From NCBI RefSeq assembly GCF_002699985.1, contig NZ_LKBT01000004.1, forward strand, positions 1 to 64,000: a stretch of 64,000 bases of DNA, read 5' to 3'. A program made the translations under genes and the position numbers. The number at the start of each line of letters is the position of its first letter. The stretch's first letter is position 1. Positions 46,982-59,456 of this stretch are shown here, piece by piece. A model generated the notes under the pieces. The model was not told the DNA's origin, made no database searches, and worked only from the letters and a program-made list of their open reading frames with translations. Source of the stretch: Pseudomonas sp. ICMP 561 (lineage in GTDB: Bacteria > Pseudomonadota > Gammaproteobacteria > Pseudomonadales > Pseudomonadaceae).

Positions 46982-47037
46982 ATGAACTCCTTTTGAAAAC
47001 CATAACGTCCGGGCTTGATGATTAAACGCCCGGCACT

Positions 47038-48789
<1,752 letters not shown>

Positions 48790-48898
48790 TTATTCAGCCA
48801 GTACAGATGCTGCCTTTTTGATCCGCGACTGTGTCTTTGAAGAGTGAAAAGCTGCCTGCACTATTACGATTCCCTTATCCAAGTGCTGATGGTGATTC

Positions 48899-49519
48899 AT
48901 GGATATCTCGATTCTGGCGGTTTTCGTGCCGGCCTGTTTTGCGCTGAACATGGCGCCCGGCCCCAACAACCTGCTTTCGATCAGTAACGCGACTCGTTAT
49001 GGCTTTGTCCGGGCCTGTATTGGCGGGCTGGGGCGTTTGCTGGCCTTCGCCATCATGATTGCGCTGGCGGCGGTGGGGCTGACTGCGGTGCTGCACACGT
49101 CGGAGTGGTTGTTCCATGCGATCAAGATCATCGGTGCGGCGTACCTGTTTTATCTGGCAGTGCAGTTGTGGCGGGCGAGCCCTGAGGAAGAGGGCGGAGT
49201 GATCGGTTCGGGCAAGGGCCTGTTCAGTCTGGCGCGACAGGAGTTTCTGGTGGCTATCGGTAATCCGAAGGCGATTCTGTTGTTTACCGCTTTCCTGCCG
49301 CAGTTCGTAGATCAGGCTGGGTCCGTGACGGAGCAGTTCGCGGTACTCGGCGTTTTGTTTCTGGTGCTGGAATGCCTCGCGATTGCGATCTATGCCTGGA
49401 TGGGCCTTCACGCCCGCCGACTGTTTGCGCGGCCCAGTGGCAAGCGATTGTTCAATCGGGTGTGTGCGGGTTTGCTGGCCAGTGCGGCTTCGGTGTTGTT
49501 GGTGGCAAGGAAGGCTTAA
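48899..49519 (+). CDS. LysE-family exporter
   Basis: 206 residues, five or six membrane segments, LysE/RhtB family (export of amino acids or homoserine lactones). Visible: NMAPGPNNLLSISNATRYGF near the start, IKIIGAAYLFYLAVQLWR and ARQEFLVAIGNPKAILLFTAF with the family's GNPKA. The ribosome site is weak. Divergent from ligB, converging on metK through a REP pair and a terminator. Confidence 0.88.
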   Translation: MDISILAVFVPACFALNMAPGPNNLLSISNATRYGFVRACIGGLGRLLAFAIMIALAAVGLTAVLHTSEWLFHAIKIIGAAYLFYLAVQLWRASPEEEGGVIGSGKGLFSLARQEFLVAIGNPKAILLFTAFLPQFVDQAGSVTEQFAVLGVLFLVLECLAIAIYAWMGLHARRLFARPSGKRLFNRVCAGLLASAASVLLVARKA

Positions 49520-49556
49520 GGACTGAAACACCGGGTAGATGGCGCACCGAGTTCGT

Positions 49557-49650
49557 CGTAGGAGCGGCTTTAGCCGCGAGAGGGCAAGTCCATTCAACGC
49601 ATTTTCCTCGTCAGAAATAACGCCCTCCCGGCTAAAGCCGGTCCTACGGG
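49557..49650. repeat. REP inverted pair (GGCTTTAGCCG core)
   Basis: CGTAGGAGCGGCTTTAGCCG faces GGCTAAAGCCGGTCCTACGG. The left copy is a hybrid: GGAGC head with the GGCTTTAGCC core. Confidence 0.88.
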
Positions 49651-49667
49651 AGGTACCACCTCCATAA

Positions 49668-49709
49668 CAAAAAAGCCCCTGACGACCTCGGTCGCCAGGG
49701 GCTTTTTGT
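49668..49709 (-). terminator. Terminator of metK (bidirectional)
   Basis: AAAAAGCCCCTG...CAGGGGCTTTTT with an inner GACGACC / GGTCG pairing; A and T runs on opposite sides allow use by both metK and the LysE gene. Confidence 0.9.
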
Positions 49710-49731
49710 TACGCCTGAAACTTAAAGCGTA

Positions 49732-50922
49732 TTACAGACCGGCAGCGGCGCGCAGGGCGTCGGCACGGTCGGTTTTTTCCCAAGTGAACGTGGTGAATGT
49801 ATCGTTACCAACGGTCTTGGTTTGCGGCGTGCGACCGAAGTGGCCGTAGGCTGCGGTTTCCTGATACATCGGGTGCAGCAGGTCGAGCATGGTGGTGATC
49901 GCGTATGGGCGCAGGTCGAAGATGTCGCGGACCAGTTTGATGATCTTGTCATCGCTGATCTTGCCGGTGCCGAAGGTGTTCAACGAGATCGAAGTCGGTT
50001 GTGCGACGCCGATAGCGTAGGAAACCTGAATCTCGCAGCGCTCGGCCAGGCCAGCGGCAACGATGTTCTTGGCAACATAACGGCCAGCGTAAGCAGCCGA
50101 ACGGTCAACCTTGGATGGATCCTTGCCGGAGAACGCGCCACCGCCGTGACGGGCCATGCCGCCGTAGCTGTCGACGATGATCTTGCGACCGGTCAGACCA
50201 CAGTCACCTACCGGGCCGCCGATGATGAACTGGCCAGTCGGGTTGATGTGGAACTGGGTGTCCTTGTGCAGCAGCTCAGCTGGCAGCACGTGCTTGACGA
50301 TCAATTCCATCACGCCTTCGCGCAGATCGTTGTAGGAAACTTCAGGGTTGTGCTGGGTCGACAGAACGACGGCGTCGATGCCGACGACTTTGCCGTTCTC
50401 ATAGCTGCAAGTCACTTGCGACTTGGCATCCGGGCGCAGCCAAGGCAGCAGGCCGGATTTACGGGCTTCAGCCTGACGCTTCACCAACTGGTGCGAGAAC
50501 GCGATTGGCGCAGGCATCAGTTCAGCAGTTTCGTTGCTGGCGTAGCCGAACATCAGGCCCTGGTCGCCAGCGCCCTGATCTTCAGGCTTGGCACGGTCAA
50601 CACCCTGGTTGATGTCAGGGGACTGCTTGCCGATGATGTTCATCACGCCGCAGGTAGCACCGTCGAAACCGACGTCGGAGCTGGTGTAGCCGATGTCGCT
50701 GATCACATCACGAACGATTTGCTCGAGGTCAACCCAGGCGCTGGTGGTCACTTCGCCAGCAACGATGGCAACACCGGTCTTAACCAGGGTTTCAACGGCT
50801 ACGCGAGCGTGTTTGTCCTGAGCAATGATTGCATCCAGAACCGCATCGGAAATCTGGTCGGCGATTTTGTCTGGGTGCCCTTCGGACACGGACTCGGAGG
50901 TGAAAAGGGAGTATTCGCTCAT
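49732..50922 (-). CDS. metK: S-adenosylmethionine synthetase MetK
   Basis: 396 residues, full length. Makes SAM from methionine and ATP. Visible: [19 protein letters not shown] split at the ATP-binding His, [12 protein letters not shown] signature 1, [19 protein letters not shown] signature 2. Lies 20 bp downstream of the ArsR-methyltransferase gene in the same direction and is probably cotranscribed with it, so methyl-cycle control at the operator near 51981 is likely. Confidence 0.98.
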   Translation of the reverse strand: MSEYSLFTSESVSEGHPDKIADQISDAVLDAIIAQDKHARVAVETLVKTGVAIVAGEVTTSAWVDLEQIVRDVISDIGYTSSDVGFDGATCGVMNIIGKQSPDINQGVDRAKPEDQGAGDQGLMFGYASNETAELMPAPIAFSHQLVKRQAEARKSGLLPWLRPDAKSQVTCSYENGKVVGIDAVVLSTQHNPEVSYNDLREGVMELIVKHVLPAELLHKDTQFHINPTGQFIIGGPVGDCGLTGRKIIVDSYGGMARHGGGAFSGKDPSKVDRSAAYAGRYVAKNIVAAGLAERCEIQVSYAIGVAQPTSISLNTFGTGKISDDKIIKLVRDIFDLRPYAITTMLDLLHPMYQETAAYGHFGRTPQTKTVGNDTFTTFTWEKTDRADALRAAAGL

Positions 50923-50942
50923 CTCTACGGGTTTCCTGAATT

Positions 50943-51938
50943 TTACCGATGGTGAGTGTTGCCAGCCGGTCGCTGAAAATGGCGGACCTGAATCTGGAAA
51001 CCATTACGTAAGCCTACATAGAGGCTTTCCCCGGGAACTAGCCCCGCAGCGATGGCCCAACGGGCCAGATCTTCCTGTTCAAACCCTAACCAGAGATCGC
51101 CACAGGCCTCCTTGGCCCAGCTCTGATCGTGGCTACACAAGTCTGTCACTAACAGGCTACCGCCCGGTTGCAACAGAGTTGCCAGTTGTTTGAGTGCATC
51201 TGCCGGTGCAGCGAAATGGTGCAGTACCATGTTAAGCACCACGCAATCGGCGCTGACATCCACGGCATTCAGTACATCGGCGAGTTTCAGTTCTACATTA
51301 GCCAATGCCTGTGCAGCGCAAAGCTGACGGGCTATTTCCAGCATCGCCGGGCTGTTGTCCAGCGCCGTCACGTGCCGAAAGCGCCGTGCCAGGTCTGGCA
51401 GAAACCCGCCATCTCCCGGCCCGACTTCCAGAGCCGTCGCTTGTGGCCCGAAGTTCAGCTTGTCCAGCAACGACAGCAGGCTTTCCCGATACTGGGCAAG
51501 CCCGGCGATCAAGTCTTGCTGGGCGCGAAACTTTTCCGCCGTACGGGCGAAGAAATCCTGACTGGCGTTGGCCCGTTGACGATGCACCAGGCCGATACGC
51601 GACTGCACATCGCCGGGCAGAGCCAGCATGTCGACTTCATCCAGTATGGCTGCATGCAATCTGCCACCCGGTTGTCCGGTATGGGGCAGGGCGCGTCGGT
51701 AGAAAATGGCATTGCCTTCGCGTCGCGTTGCAACCAGATCCGCCTGGGCCAGCACCTTGAGATGGTGGCTCATGCCGGACTGACCAATGGCAAATATCTG
51801 CGCCAGTTCCAGCACGCCGAACGAGTCGTTGGCCAATGCGCGCAATACATTCAATCGCAGCGGGTCGCCGCCGGCCTTGCACAAGGCAGAAAGGTCGTCG
51901 CTGTCGTCGTGGCGAATTGCAGGTACGCGCAGGTTCAT
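50943..51938 (-). CDS. ArsR-type HTH fused to a SAM-dependent methyltransferase
   Basis: 331 residues. N-terminal ArsR winged HTH (about 15-85: [39 protein letters not shown]) with no obvious metal-binding Cys pair, a linker, and a Rossmann methyltransferase domain (about 140-300) with motif [17 protein letters not shown] and [10 protein letters not shown]. Fusions of this type occur beside metK or other methyl-cycle genes; the enzyme part may act as a SAM/SAH sensor. A perfect palindrome 43 bp upstream of its start is the likely operator. Catalytic activity is not demonstrated by sequence. Confidence 0.88.
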   Translation of the reverse strand: MNLRVPAIRHDDSDDLSALCKAGGDPLRLNVLRALANDSFGVLELAQIFAIGQSGMSHHLKVLAQADLVATRREGNAIFYRRALPHTGQPGGRLHAAILDEVDMLALPGDVQSRIGLVHRQRANASQDFFARTAEKFRAQQDLIAGLAQYRESLLSLLDKLNFGPQATALEVGPGDGGFLPDLARRFRHVTALDNSPAMLEIARQLCAAQALANVELKLADVLNAVDVSADCVVLNMVLHHFAAPADALKQLATLLQPGGSLLVTDLCSHDQSWAKEACGDLWLGFEQEDLARWAIAAGLVPGESLYVGLRNGFQIQVRHFQRPAGNTHHR

Positions 51939-51980
51939 AGGGCTGGCAGTCTAGTTAGCGACCGGGTATGTCGCAAGGGC

Positions 51981-52002
51981 AATATCAAAAAGTTTTGATA
52001 TT
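51981..52002. promoter_or_regulatory. Perfect palindrome, candidate ArsR-family operator
   Basis: Half-site AATATCAAAA, a 2-nt spacer AG, and the exact complement TTTTGATATT. It lies 43 bp upstream of the ArsR-methyltransferase ATG, in the divergent region shared with transketolase. Length, A+T content and position fit an ArsR dimer site. Confidence 0.65.
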
Positions 52003-52196
52003 GGTTGATGGGCGGCCAGTTCAGGGCTGCCTGGGCCGTTGTTCCGGGGCGGGAGTGCATCGTGGATGAACAAATAACGAAGCGCGGGCAGGAAAAACAA
52101 CCACAAGCCGCTATCTTTCATTGCTCCCAGGCAGTGCCTGAGGGAAAATGCTCGCCTTTTTCAGATCCATTCTTTCCAGTTCTCAGGAGATCAGCG

Positions 52197-54194
52197 ATGC
52201 CCAGCCGTCGTGAGCGTGCCAACGCCATTCGTGCACTCAGCATGGATGCCGTGCAAAAAGCCAACAGCGGCCATCCCGGTGCCCCTATGGGTATGGCGGA
52301 TATCGCCGAAGTACTTTGGCGCGACTATCTGAAGCACAACCCGAGCAACCCGGCTTTCGCCGACCGTGACCGTTTCATCATGTCCAACGGTCATGGTTCG
52401 ATGCTGGTTTACTCGTTGTTGCACCTGACCGGTTATGACCTGTCCATCGAAGACCTGAAAAATTTTCGCCAGCTGCACAGCCGCACGCCGGGTCACCCGG
52501 AATTCGGTTACACCCCGGGCGTAGAGACCACCACCGGCCCACTGGGTCAGGGTTTCGCCAACGCCGTGGGTTTCGCGGTTGCAGAGAAAACGCTGGCGGC
52601 CCAGTTCAACCGTCCAGGCCACAACATCGTTGACCACCACACCTACGTGTTCATGGGTGATGGCTGCATGATGGAAGGCATCTCCCACGAAGTCGGTTCG
52701 CTGGCCGGCACGTTGGGTCTGAACAAACTGATCGCTTTCTACGACGACAACGGCATCTCCATCGATGGCGAAGTTGAAGGCTGGTTCACCGATGACACGC
52801 CGAAGCGCTTCGAGTCCTACGGCTGGCTGGTCATCCGCAATGTTGACGGCCACGATGCCGAAGAAATCAAGATTGCCATCGACACCGCTCGCAAAAGCGA
52901 CAAGCCGACGCTGATCTGCTGCAAGACCACCATTGGTTTCGGTTCGCCGAACAAGCAAGGCAAGGAAGAGTCCCACGGCGCTCCGCTGGGTGCTGAAGAA
53001 ATCGCCTTGACCCGTGCTGCCCTGAAATGGACTCACGGTCCATTCGACATTCCGGCTGACATCTACGCCGAGTGGAACTGCAAAGAGAAAGGCCTGGCGA
53101 CCGAAGCCGACTGGGATCAGCGCTTCGCTGCCTACTCCGCCGAATTCCCTGAGCTGGCCAACGAGCTGATCCGTCGCATGAGCGGCGAGCTGCCAGCTGA
53201 CTTTGCTGAAAAATCCGCTGCCTACGTCGCTGAAGTCAACGCCAAGGGCGAAACCATCGCCAGCCGCAAGGCCAGCCAGAATGCACTGAGCGCTTTCGGT
53301 CCGTTGCTGCCTGAGTTCCTCGGCGGTTCGGCTGACCTGGCCGGTTCCAACCTGACCATCTGGAAAGGCTGCAAGAGCATCACCGGCGAAGACGCCAACG
53401 GCAACTACCTGCATTACGGCGTGCGCGAGTTCGGCATGGGCGCAATGATGAACGGCATCGCCCTGCACGGCGGCTTCGTGCCTTACGGCGCGACCTTCCT
53501 GATTTTCATGGAATACGCCCGTAATGCGGTGCGCATGTCCTCGCTGATGAAAAAGCGCGTGCTGTATGTGTTCACCCACGACTCCATCGGTCTGGGCGAA
53601 GACGGCCCGACACACCAGCCGATCGAGCAACTGACCAGCCTGCGCACTACGCCGAATCTGGACACCTGGCGTCCTGCGGATGCTGTGGAATCGGCAGTGG
53701 CCTGGAAGTACTCCATCGAGCGCAACGACGGCCCGTCGGCGTTGATCTTCTCCCGTCAGAACCTGACTCACCAGGCTCGCGACGAAGCCCAACTGGCGGA
53801 CATCGCTCGTGGTGGTTACGTGCTGCGTGACTGCGTTGGCGAACCAGAACTGATTCTGATCGCTACCGGTTCGGAAGTGGGTCTGGCCGTTCAGGCATTC
53901 GACAAACTCAGCGCTCAGGGTCGCAACGTGCGTGTGGTTTCCATGCCATGCACCAGCGTCTTCGATGCTCAGGATCCGGGCTACAAGCAAGCGGTTCTGC
54001 CACTGCAAGTCAGCGCTCGTATCGCCATCGAAGCTGCTCATGCGGACTTCTGGTACAAGTACGTCGGTTTGGAAGGTCGCGTCATCGGCATGACCACCTT
54101 CGGCGAGTCGGCCCCTGCGCCAGCCCTGTTCGAAGAGTTCGGCTTCACCCTGGAAAACATCCTGGGTCAGGCTGAAGAGCTGCTGGAAGACTGA
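52197..54194 (+). CDS. tktA: Transketolase
   Basis: 665 residues, thiamine-diphosphate enzyme transferring two-carbon units between sugar phosphates in the pentose phosphate pathway. Visible: [38 protein letters not shown], ThDP motif [12 protein letters not shown], and [14 protein letters not shown] in the pyrimidine domain. The ATG at 52197 follows AGGAGATCAGCG; the upstream in-frame extension to 52005 spans the operator region and is rejected. Its product erythrose 4-phosphate is the substrate of Epd encoded next. A REP pair separates the two. Confidence 0.97.
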   Translation: MPSRRERANAIRALSMDAVQKANSGHPGAPMGMADIAEVLWRDYLKHNPSNPAFADRDRFIMSNGHGSMLVYSLLHLTGYDLSIEDLKNFRQLHSRTPGHPEFGYTPGVETTTGPLGQGFANAVGFAVAEKTLAAQFNRPGHNIVDHHTYVFMGDGCMMEGISHEVGSLAGTLGLNKLIAFYDDNGISIDGEVEGWFTDDTPKRFESYGWLVIRNVDGHDAEEIKIAIDTARKSDKPTLICCKTTIGFGSPNKQGKEESHGAPLGAEEIALTRAALKWTHGPFDIPADIYAEWNCKEKGLATEADWDQRFAAYSAEFPELANELIRRMSGELPADFAEKSAAYVAEVNAKGETIASRKASQNALSAFGPLLPEFLGGSADLAGSNLTIWKGCKSITGEDANGNYLHYGVREFGMGAMMNGIALHGGFVPYGATFLIFMEYARNAVRMSSLMKKRVLYVFTHDSIGLGEDGPTHQPIEQLTSLRTTPNLDTWRPADAVESAVAWKYSIERNDGPSALIFSRQNLTHQARDEAQLADIARGGYVLRDCVGEPELILIATGSEVGLAVQAFDKLSAQGRNVRVVSMPCTSVFDAQDPGYKQAVLPLQVSARIAIEAAHADFWYKYVGLEGRVIGMTTFGESAPAPALFEEFGFTLENILGQAEELLED

Positions 54195-54209
54195 TAGCGA
54201 TACGTTCCC

Positions 54210-54301
54210 CTGTAGGAGCGCGCTTGCCCGCGATTGCGTTGGTCCATTCGACAGAAATGTCGTCTGATCGACCCGATCGCGGGCAAGCGCGCTCCTACAG
54301 G
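54210..54301. repeat. REP inverted pair (GCGCTTGCCCGCGAT core)
   Basis: CTGTAGGAGCGCGCTTGCCC and its inverted copy, in the tkt-epd gap and ending 26 bp before the epd ATG. Confidence 0.92.
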
Positions 54302-54326
54302 TTCAGTTGAAACCCGTGAGAACCCC

Positions 54327-55376
54327 ATGCCCCAGCACCGCCCTTACAAAGTTGCACTCAACGGTTACGGCCGTATTGGACGTTGCGTCGTGCGCGCGCT
54401 TTGCGAGCGAGGGGCCAAGGCCGGGTTTGAAGTGGTTGCCATTAACGATCTGGCCGACATGGCCAGTCTCGAATACCTCACGCGCTTTGACTCCACACAC
54501 GGCCGGTTCCCCGGCGAAGTGCGGGTCGAAGGGCAATACCTGCACATCAATGATCACAAGATCAGAGTGCTGCGCAGCGAGACGCCGGAAGGCGTCGACT
54601 GGGCGGCGCTGGAAGTTGATCTGGTGCTCGAATGTTCAGGCGTCTACAACACCCGTGAAGACGGCCAGCGCTTCATTGACGCTGGCGCGCCACGGGTGCT
54701 GTTTTCCCAGCCGATGGCCAGCGAAGTCGACGTCGACGCCACGATTGTGTTCGGCGTCAATCAGCAGAAGCTGACGGGGCGCGAGCTGTTGGTTTCCGCC
54801 GCATCCTGCACCACCAACTGCAGCGTGCCCTTGCTGCGTCTGCTGGATCAGGCTGTCGGGCTGGAATACGTCACTATCACCACGATCCACTCGGCAATGA
54901 ACGATCAGCCGGTGATAGACGCCTATCACCATGAGGATCTACGCCGTACGCGCTCGGCTTTCCAGTCGATTATTCCGGTGTCCACTGGTCTGGCGCGCGG
55001 TATTGAGCGGCTGCTTCCGGAACTTGCGGGCCGAATTCAGGCCAAAGCAGTTCGCGTGCCGACGGTAAACGTGTCCTGCCTCGATATCACCTTGCAAACC
55101 GCACGTGATACCGATGCCCTTGAGATCAACCGCCTGCTCCGCGAGGCCGCCACCAGTGGCCCGTTGAAAGGACTGTTGGCCTACACCGAGTTGCCGCACG
55201 CCAGTTGTGATTTCAACCATGACCCTCATTCGGCCATCGTTGATGCGAGTCAGACGCGAGTTTCCGGCCCGAGGCTGGTCAACGTGCTGGCCTGGTTCGA
55301 TAACGAATGGGGTTTTGCCAATCGAATGCTTGACGTCGCTGAGCACTTTTTGCGCGTCGCAGACCCACAACATTAA
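54327..55376 (+). CDS. epd: Erythrose-4-phosphate dehydrogenase Epd
   Basis: 349 residues, GAPDH family. NAD fold [20 protein letters not shown], catalytic Cys in [14 protein letters not shown], and the substrate loop. The position between transketolase and pgk, and the divergence from glycolytic GAPDH (for example [13 protein letters not shown]), match Epd, which oxidises erythrose 4-phosphate to 4-phosphoerythronate for pyridoxal phosphate synthesis. The ATG at 54327 follows GTGAGAACC. Confidence 0.93.
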   Translation: MPQHRPYKVALNGYGRIGRCVVRALCERGAKAGFEVVAINDLADMASLEYLTRFDSTHGRFPGEVRVEGQYLHINDHKIRVLRSETPEGVDWAALEVDLVLECSGVYNTREDGQRFIDAGAPRVLFSQPMASEVDVDATIVFGVNQQKLTGRELLVSAASCTTNCSVPLLRLLDQAVGLEYVTITTIHSAMNDQPVIDAYHHEDLRRTRSAFQSIIPVSTGLARGIERLLPELAGRIQAKAVRVPTVNVSCLDITLQTARDTDALEINRLLREAATSGPLKGLLAYTELPHASCDFNHDPHSAIVDASQTRVSGPRLVNVLAWFDNEWGFANRMLDVAEHFLRVADPQH

Positions 55377-55392
55377 AAACAGGGATTCACTC

Positions 55393-56556
55393 ATGACCGT
55401 GTTGAAGATGACCGAGCTCGACCTGCAAGGTAAGCGTGTATTGATTCGCGAAGACCTCAACGTCCCGATCAAGGACGGCAAAGTCAGCAGTGATGCGCGC
55501 ATCCTGGCGTCGTTGCCAACCATCAAGCTCGCGCTGGAAAAGGGCGCAGCCGTGATGGTCTGCTCGCATCTGGGTCGTCCAGTCGAAGGCGAGTTCTCTG
55601 CCGAGAACAGCCTCAAGCCGGTTGCTGAATACCTGAGCAAGGCCCTGGGCCGTGAAGTGCCACTGGTTTCTGATTATCTGGACGGTGTTGACGTTAAAGC
55701 GGGCGACATCGTGCTTTTCGAAAACGTACGCTTCAACAAGGGCGAGAAAAAGAACGCTGACGAGCTGGCGCAGAAATACGCTGCCCTGTGCGACGTCTTC
55801 GTGATGGACGCTTTTGGCACGGCTCACCGGGCTGAAGGTTCGACCCATGGTGTGGCCAAATTCGCCAAAGTCGCTGCTGCAGGCCCGCTGCTGGCTGCAG
55901 AACTGGAGGCGCTGGGCAAAGCCCTCGGCGCTCCGGCCCAGCCAATGGCCGCCATCGTTGCCGGTTCCAAGGTATCTACCAAGCTCGACGTGCTCAACAG
56001 CTTGAGCGCCATCTGCAACCAGTTGATCGTCGGTGGCGGTATTGCCAACACCTTCCTGGCTGCGGCAGGCCACAAGGTTGGCAAATCGCTGTACGAGCCG
56101 GACCTGCTTGATACCGCTCGTGAAATCGCCGCCAAGGTCAGCGTGCCGTTGCCGGTGGACGTAGTGGTCGCCAAAGAGTTCGCTGAAAGCGCAGCCGCAA
56201 CGGTCAAGTTGATTGCCGACGTTGCTGATGACGACATGATTCTGGATATCGGCCCGCAAACTGCAGCGCACTTCGCCGAATTGTTGAAATCTTCCAAGAC
56301 TATTCTGTGGAACGGCCCGGTAGGTGTGTTTGAGTTCGACCAGTTCGGCGAAGGCACCAAGACCCTGGCTAAAGCCATTGCCGAAAGCTCGGCGTTCTCC
56401 ATCGCAGGCGGTGGCGACACGCTGGCGGCGATCGACAAATATGGCGTAGCGGATCAAATCTCCTACATTTCTACCGGTGGTGGCGCATTCCTGGAGTTTG
56501 TCGAAGGCAAAGTCCTGCCAGCCGTGGAAGTGCTGGAACAACGTGCCAAGGCCTGA
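55393..56556 (+). CDS. pgk: Phosphoglycerate kinase
   Basis: 387 residues, the usual bacterial length. Visible: [19 protein letters not shown] split at the signature, [35 protein letters not shown] and the C-terminal nucleotide block [16 protein letters not shown]. Transfers phosphate between 1,3-bisphosphoglycerate and ADP. The ATG at 55393 is 17 bp after epd, probably one transcript with it. Confidence 0.98.
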   Translation: MTVLKMTELDLQGKRVLIREDLNVPIKDGKVSSDARILASLPTIKLALEKGAAVMVCSHLGRPVEGEFSAENSLKPVAEYLSKALGREVPLVSDYLDGVDVKAGDIVLFENVRFNKGEKKNADELAQKYAALCDVFVMDAFGTAHRAEGSTHGVAKFAKVAAAGPLLAAELEALGKALGAPAQPMAAIVAGSKVSTKLDVLNSLSAICNQLIVGGGIANTFLAAAGHKVGKSLYEPDLLDTAREIAAKVSVPLPVDVVVAKEFAESAAATVKLIADVADDDMILDIGPQTAAHFAELLKSSKTILWNGPVGVFEFDQFGEGTKTLAKAIAESSAFSIAGGGDTLAAIDKYGVADQISYISTGGGAFLEFVEGKVLPAVEVLEQRAKA

Positions 56557-56584
56557 GGATCAGGCTTTGCAAAAGGGAAATGAA

Positions 56585-56809
56585 ATGCTCAGGCCGTTAC
56601 CACTGCTCATGATTGCTGCACTGCTCGCTGGCTGCGCCAGCAAGCCGGAGGCCGACGAGGTTGTGCGCGAGCCTGCGCTGGTTCAATTGAGCTGCTATCA
56701 GGCGAACTGGCAGGCCGAAACCGTGCCGGTGATCTATAAGCGCGGCGGTGAAGCGGTGCTGGATAAGTACGAGTTCATGCCTAATCTCGGGCCAGTGGCC
56801 TGTCGTTAA
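56585..56809 (+). CDS. Small lipoprotein
   Basis: 74 residues: hydrophobic leader with lipobox LLAGC (Cys at about residue 17) and a short mature part (LSCYQANWQAETVPVIYKRG and onward) with two more Cys. AAAGGGAAATGA lies upstream. It starts 29 bp after pgk. Function unknown; a conserved passenger of the pgk-fba interval in Pseudomonas is plausible but not shown here. Confidence 0.75.
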   Translation: MLRPLPLLMIAALLAGCASKPEADEVVREPALVQLSCYQANWQAETVPVIYKRGGEAVLDKYEFMPNLGPVACR

Positions 56810-56899
56810 GCGTTGATCGCAGGGATGAGTTTGGCAACATCTTGGGCCGGCGGTGGTCACTTAAGGGTGGATAACTCTTTTTGAACAAGGAATTTCGCC

Positions 56900-57097
56900 A
56901 TGAAGATCGCCGCCGTTGCCCTGTTGAGTTGTGTGATGTTTGCCGGATGCAGCAATTCTGGACCGCGTGCCAAGGCTTGTGAAGTATTCAGCCCGGCGTC
57001 CGTAAACGTGCCGACGACCCAGAGTTCTCAACGGGTTGAAGCGCTGGCTACGGGTGAACCGGCCGATGATCGGAATCAGGAACAGAACTGCCCCTGA
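56900..57097 (+). CDS. Small lipoprotein, unknown function
   Basis: 65 residues: KIAAVALLSCVMFAGCSNSG leader with lipobox FAGC, then a short Pro/Ser/Thr-rich mature peptide with two Cys (KACEV and a penultimate C). AAGGA sits 11 nt before the ATG. Very short mature part; function unknown. Confidence 0.65.
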   Translation: MKIAAVALLSCVMFAGCSNSGPRAKACEVFSPASVNVPTTQSSQRVEALATGEPADDRNQEQNCP

Positions 57098-57150
57098 AGG
57101 TTGAAGCGACTGGCATTCGCCCCGCTTCCCGGGGCGGGCCAGGAGAAGTA

Positions 57151-57471
57151 ATGAAAGGCTTGATTGCCCTTGCGACATTTGCAGTGCTTGGTGGTTGCGC
57201 CAGCATGAAGGCTCCGGAAACGGGTAATACCTGGACAAGTTGGGTTTGCGACAGCAAGGCTCAGGTCCATTGGCGTTACGTTGACAAGGCCAAGGCCGAA
57301 GTCGATGTACGTTTGAATGAAAGCGATCAGGTCTTCCGGCTGACTGCCGAGCCTGGTTCGCCATCGCTGTACAGTAATGGTGTGCTGGCTTTCCAGAACA
57401 AGGGCGACGAAGGCCTGGTGTACTGGGACGCTACAAACGATTTGATCGGGCGCGGTTGCAAGAAGCGTTGA
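57151..57471 (+). CDS. MliC-family lysozyme inhibitor lipoprotein
   Basis: 106 residues: leader with lipobox LGGC, then an MliC-like beta domain (TWTSWVCDSKAQVHWRYVDK, FRLTAEPGSPSLYSNGVLAF and GLVYWDATNDLIGRGCKK) with the Cys pair that forms its disulfide. MliC proteins in the outer membrane or periplasm bind C-type lysozyme. AGGAGA precedes the ATG. Third of three small exported genes between pgk and fba. Confidence 0.8.
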   Translation: MKGLIALATFAVLGGCASMKAPETGNTWTSWVCDSKAQVHWRYVDKAKAEVDVRLNESDQVFRLTAEPGSPSLYSNGVLAFQNKGDEGLVYWDATNDLIGRGCKKR

Positions 57472-57587
57472 AAAAGCTGCACCGATGATTCACCGCATGG
57501 CCTGCGGGCTAATGCGTAGAACTTTAATAGCAGCCGCCGCTACGGCAGGTTTGCACGATAACGACCCTACCGGGAGAGAGACAGACA

Positions 57588-58652
57588 ATGGCACTTATCA
57601 GCATGCGCCAGATGTTGGACCACGCAGCCGAATTCGGTTATGGCGTCCCAGCTTTCAACGTGAACAACCTGGAACAAATGCGCGCCATTATGGAAGCGGC
57701 CGACAAGACCGATTCCCCGGTGATCGTTCAGGCCTCGGCCGGCGCCCGTAAATACGCTGGCGCGCCGTTCCTGCGTCACCTGATTCTGGCCGCGGTTGAA
57801 GAGTTCCCGCATATCCCGGTGGTCATGCACCAGGATCACGGCACCAGCCCTGATATCTGCCAGCGTTCGATTCAGCTGGGCTTCAGCTCGGTGATGATGG
57901 ACGGCTCGCTGGGCGTGGACGGCAAAACGCCGACCACCTACGAGTATAACGTTGAAGTGACCCGTCGCGTGGTTGCTTTTGCTCACGCCTGTGGCGTTTC
58001 GGTTGAAGGTGAACTGGGTGTTCTGGGCTCGCTGGAAACCGGTATGGCTGGCGAAGAAGACGGCGTTGGCGCTGAAGGCATGCTCGATCACAGCCAGATG
58101 CTGACCGATCCGGAAGAAGCCGCTGACTTCGTCAAGAAAACCCAGGTTGATGCACTGGCTATCGCCATCGGCACCAGCCACGGCGCTTACAAGTTCACCA
58201 AGCCGCCTACCGGTGACATCCTGGCGATTGATCGCATCAAGGAAATCCACAAGCGCATCCCGAACACTCACCTTGTGATGCACGGTTCGTCTTCGGTCCC
58301 GCAAGAGTGGTTGAAAATCATCAACCAGTACGGCGGCGAGATCAAAGAAACCTACGGCGTACCAGTCGAAGAGATCGTTGAAGGCATCAAGCACGGCGTG
58401 CGCAAGGTCAACATCGACACCGACCTGCGTCTGGCCTCCACCGGTGCTATCCGTGAGTTTATGGCCAAGAACCCGGGCGAGTTCGACCCACGTAAGTACC
58501 TGGCCAAGACTGTAACGGCCATGCGTGACGTGTGTATCGCTCGCTACGAAGCGTTCGGTACTGCTGGCAACGCATCGAAGATCAAGCCAGTGTCTCTGGA
58601 CGCGATGTTCGAGCGCTATGCTCGCGGCGAACTGGATGCCAAGATCAACTGA
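57588..58652 (+). CDS. fba: Class II fructose-bisphosphate aldolase
   Basis: 354 residues, zinc-dependent aldolase of the Calvin-cycle-like subtype found in Pseudomonas. Visible: [20 protein letters not shown], catalytic/zinc [42 protein letters not shown] and [17 protein letters not shown]. In Pseudomonas it runs mainly toward gluconeogenesis. GGGAGAGAGA precedes the ATG. Closed by a terminator 21 bp on. Confidence 0.97.
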   Translation: MALISMRQMLDHAAEFGYGVPAFNVNNLEQMRAIMEAADKTDSPVIVQASAGARKYAGAPFLRHLILAAVEEFPHIPVVMHQDHGTSPDICQRSIQLGFSSVMMDGSLGVDGKTPTTYEYNVEVTRRVVAFAHACGVSVEGELGVLGSLETGMAGEEDGVGAEGMLDHSQMLTDPEEAADFVKKTQVDALAIAIGTSHGAYKFTKPPTGDILAIDRIKEIHKRIPNTHLVMHGSSSVPQEWLKIINQYGGEIKETYGVPVEEIVEGIKHGVRKVNIDTDLRLASTGAIREFMAKNPGEFDPRKYLAKTVTAMRDVCIARYEAFGTAGNASKIKPVSLDAMFERYARGELDAKIN

Positions 58653-58673
58653 GTGATGGTTGATTGAGCAATG

Positions 58674-58703
58674 AAAAAGCCCGCAGCAATGCGGGCTTTT
58701 TTG
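58674..58703 (+). terminator. Rho-independent terminator after fba
   Basis: Hairpin AGCCCGCA / TGCGGGCT with A run before and T run after. Confidence 0.92.
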
Positions 58704-58879
58704 TGGGGGCGTTTAGGAGGTCGTTTCCTTGTCGATGGGAGTGTGAGTGTTTTAACGCTGCCAGGAAACTTAAGTTACATCTTTGGCCAGTCCGGCATTT
58801 AGATTGGCTGATACATAACTGCGCCTGCTTCATTCTTTTGCCGATATAGATATTGATCTGTCTCAAAAAGGAAATGAAG

Positions 58880-59407
58880 ATGGCTATTAATATCAGCGGT
58901 GCGGGTTCAATCACCTATGTGCCAATGGAATATGTATTCAAAATAAAACAACCAGAGATGGTAGAAAACGAATACACGGTAAATGATGACGAGGCGGCGC
59001 GAGAAATCATGAAGAATGTCGGGATTGTGGATCTCGACGGTCTAAAGTCGCTTCTCGAGGGGCTGGACATGACTTCAATCAGTACACGAGAGCTGAGTAG
59101 TTTGTGTGCGGGCCTCAATAAGTTGGGCTTTAACGATGTAAGCGCTTATTTTTTTCTGGCTGAAGGGAATGAGGATTCAGGATTTGACGGAAGATCTCGT
59201 AACCTGGATGTCAAGTTCAATGCAATCCCTTTGGTCTACGAGAAGCTCCAGGGGCAAATTGACTTTGCTGCCACAGAAGGGCTGAAGGGCGACAAGGCGT
59301 ATGGTCGAATTTTGAGTGGCATTGCCAATGCGAATCATATAGTCGCCGCACTCTCCTATTTCGTGAAAACTGCACATAAACTCCCCTCAATAAATGAGCA
59401 AGCATGA
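58880..59407 (+). CDS. Hypothetical protein, A+T-richer orphan
   Basis: 175 residues from an ATG at 58880 with AAGGA upstream (the frame could open at 58853). No signal peptide or membrane segment. The sequence is acidic in its first half (PEMVENEYTVNDDEAARE) and predicted mostly helical (DLDGLKSLLEGLDM; ELSSLCAGLNKLGFNDV). No family recognised. Codon use and base composition are visibly A+T-richer than the metabolic genes to its left, suggesting acquisition by transfer. Confidence 0.65.
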   Translation: MAINISGAGSITYVPMEYVFKIKQPEMVENEYTVNDDEAAREIMKNVGIVDLDGLKSLLEGLDMTSISTRELSSLCAGLNKLGFNDVSAYFFLAEGNEDSGFDGRSRNLDVKFNAIPLVYEKLQGQIDFAATEGLKGDKAYGRILSGIANANHIVAALSYFVKTAHKLPSINEQA

Positions 59408-59456
59408 TCTGCAGATCAATGCGCCTTTGCCTGAGCGACGGCGCATTGACAGGCAG

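Noticed and set aside
52191-54041. Long minus-strand open frame (616 codons)
   Set aside because: Antisense shadow of transketolase.
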